This document shows, one piece after another, positions 62,821-64,000 of a DNA stretch of 64,000 bases (the first letter of the stretch is position 1; each line of letters opens with the position of its first letter). The DNA lies in the NCBI RefSeq assembly GCF_017068455.1, contig NZ_CP070608.1:1903488-1967487 (forward strand). The letters are read 5' to 3'. The notes beneath the pieces are model-generated. The model saw nothing but the letters and a program-made list of their open reading frames with translations, made no database searches and was not told the origin of the DNA. The stretch comes from Fulvivirga lutea (GTDB lineage: Bacteria; Bacteroidota; Bacteroidia; Cytophagales; Cyclobacteriaceae). The position numbers were made by a program, and so were the translations under genes.

Positions 62821-63486
62821 ATGAGCCTATTTAAAGACAAAAATGGTGAACTTAAGCTGAGTGCGATTCTGGTGGCATCTCTCTTGGTTGTTGTGCTGTT
62901 ATGGGCTTCCACATTTATTTTCCTCAATACATCCAAATCTGGGGAAATAGGAGATAGTTTCGGAATGGTAAATGCCTTATTCTCTGCTTTGGCTTTTTCC
63001 CTTCTTATATACACATCATTGCTTCAAACCCAAGAACTAAAACTTCAAAGAAAGGAGTTGGAGGAAAACCGTAAACAACTAGAGTCTAGTGCAAAGGCAC
63101 ATAATGAACTAGTTGAACTCACAAGAGCTATCAATAAGGATAAGCTTATTCCGCAGTATAAGGTAGAAGAATTAATTATTGGAGATAAAGAGACTAAATT
63201 GTTTTTAAGAGTGTATTATGGAGATTGCAAACTTATAGGTCTTAATACACATAAAAATGAGCAATTTAGTTGGGCTCTTAATGAAGATGATGGAACTCTG
63301 AAATTAAGAAAGGAAGGTGATATCGTTGGCCCAATTTCAATTATCACATCAAGACTAAATGAATTCAGTAAAGTAGTTATTTCTTATCAAATAAATAATG
63401 ATAATGTATTCTGTCAGGATATAATAGATATCAATGGCGCATATAGTATTACAAACCCTTATCTCTCCAGTAATCAATTGTCATGA
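62821..63486 (+). CDS. Membrane protein with coiled coil, last gene of the defence operon
   Basis: A 221-residue protein directly abutting the DUF2130 gene. Two membrane helices (about 13-37 and 46-64) are followed by a coiled coil (LQTQELKLQRKELEENRKQL) and a soluble beta-rich domain. Similar 'phage abortive infection'-type or DUF membrane proteins with this layout exist, but I cannot name the family. The topology parallels the small protein at 59161. Confidence 0.65.
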   Translation: MSLFKDKNGELKLSAILVASLLVVVLLWASTFIFLNTSKSGEIGDSFGMVNALFSALAFSLLIYTSLLQTQELKLQRKELEENRKQLESSAKAHNELVELTRAINKDKLIPQYKVEELIIGDKETKLFLRVYYGDCKLIGLNTHKNEQFSWALNEDDGTLKLRKEGDIVGPISIITSRLNEFSKVVISYQINNDNVFCQDIIDINGAYSITNPYLSSNQLS

Positions 63487-63642
63487 TGAACAATCTACTA
63501 AATATATTGACTTGATATGCAGAAGCTTGCCACAGAAATGGTGTTGAAGAAATGGGAGATGATAGTGAATGAGTTGACTGGGTAATTATATAAATATTGT
63601 TTTAATTAATTTTTTTATTACATTTGAAAACTTAACTTATAA

Positions 63643-64000
63643 GTGAAGCGTTATAAGATTGAAATATTTAAGTCATTTGAAAAGGCTACCATATACACTA
63701 TTCATGAACAAAATGCAGAATATAGTGAGACAGATGACTTTCTTATTCGTTTCAAAGATAATCCAGATCATAATGAGGACATTCAAACAATTAAATATTG
63801 GATTACAAAAATTGGAAGTACCGGAGTACTGGAAAGGCATTTTAGGCCTGAAAATGATGCGGTGGCGATCCCACTAGGACGATCGGGTTTACGACTTTAT
63901 GGTTTTCGCATAACAAATGAAATTTTAATACTTGGTAACGGAGGTAAAAAGACTTCACAATTAGTGAAAGACAGTCCAGATGCATACCCTCATTTTCAGC
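63643..64000 (+). CDS. Unidentified small protein, perhaps toxin-like (3' end beyond window)
   Basis: A frame from GTG 63643 stays open to the window edge: VKRYKIEIFKSFEKATIYTI, NEDIQTIKYWITKIGSTGVL, GRSGLRLYGFRITNEILILG. The repeated strand-strand pattern with a late ILILGNGGKKTS resembles HigB/RelE-type toxin proteins, but I am not confident. A perfect palindrome ACTTATAAGT overlaps the start region, like the operator at 53565. A separate small frame at 63659-63877 is a shadow. Confidence 0.4.
   Translation, partial: MKRYKIEIFKSFEKATIYTIHEQNAEYSETDDFLIRFKDNPDHNEDIQTIKYWITKIGSTGVLERHFRPENDAVAIPLGRSGLRLYGFRITNEILILGNGGKKTSQLVKDSPDAYPHFQ

Noticed and set aside
63515-63583. Short frame MQKLATEMVLKKWEMIVNEL
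   Set aside because: Only 22 codons, without clear signals; could be a stump but cannot be supported.
63659-63877. 72-codon plus-strand frame at the right end
   Set aside because: It overlaps the GTG-started frame from 63643, which stays open to the edge and has a better protein pattern.

Overview
The window looks like a chromosome segment of a marine or soil Bacteroidota bacterium, most likely in the Cytophagales. The evidence is the low GC content, the scarcity of Shine-Dalgarno sequences, candidate promoters of the TAnnTTTG type, a eukaryote-type glycogen pathway (GT3 synthase), LytTR two-component genes, DUF559 genes tied to GC-rich palindromes, and Bacteroidota-specific mobilisation genes (BfmA/BtgA, DUF5712). 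The species cannot be named from the sequence alone.

Layout. 1-9750: housekeeping and envelope genes (DUF5694, a LytS/LytTR-type pair, a DUF4350-like/SnoaL protein with a PQQ-like propeller, a broken ACT-domain gene, a DUF559 gene bracketed by palindromes, a lipoprotein, a PD40 propeller, YCII-like, DUF1761 and DUF3592 proteins). 9900-14932: katG behind a PerR-like box, an MscS channel, a small membrane peptide and a YihY protein. 15064-25332: a glycogen/alpha-glucan cluster (branching enzyme, a GH57-like protein lacking its nucleophile, a GT4, a GH31, a GT3 glycogen synthase, DUF4301), followed by a BASS-family transporter.

26260-35645 is a patchwork accessory zone. It holds a DUF2235 remnant, a KAP P-loop NTPase followed by a gene with an RX4H motif (HEPN-like), a dead RhuM gene and an intact RhuM-Fic fusion that share the same long inverted-repeat operator, and two decayed 3' ends of a greB-like gene whose intact relative lies at 34707. 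36112 onward is an integrative element. A 3' tRNA half with a CAT anticodon and its terminator mark the left attachment site, next to a tyrosine recombinase. The cargo (37629-49436) is two convergent arms with the same gene order: lipoprotein, peptidoglycan hydrolase (VanX-type dipeptidase or amidase), GT-C-like membrane protein. The minus-strand arm also carries VanW, a WG-repeat protein, a divergent glutamate racemase and a caspase/CHAT-like-methyltransferase fusion. Then follow a candidate excisionase/HTH gene, ParA with a partner, a candidate oriT and the BtgA/DUF5712 mobilisation pair (49669-53000). The right end of the element is not resolved.

53007-64000 carries an XRE regulator between near-identical 24-bp repeats, a metallophosphoesterase, a secreted endonuclease I, a type IIG-like restriction-modification enzyme with an in-frame palindromic repeat inserted, an OLD-family nuclease with a small membrane partner, a DUF2130 protein, another membrane/coiled-coil protein and a truncated gene. 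This reads as a defence island.

The strongest candidates for something undescribed are the mirrored cell-wall cargo of the integrative element and the KAP/HEPN-like pair. Functions given are from motif recognition without database searches.
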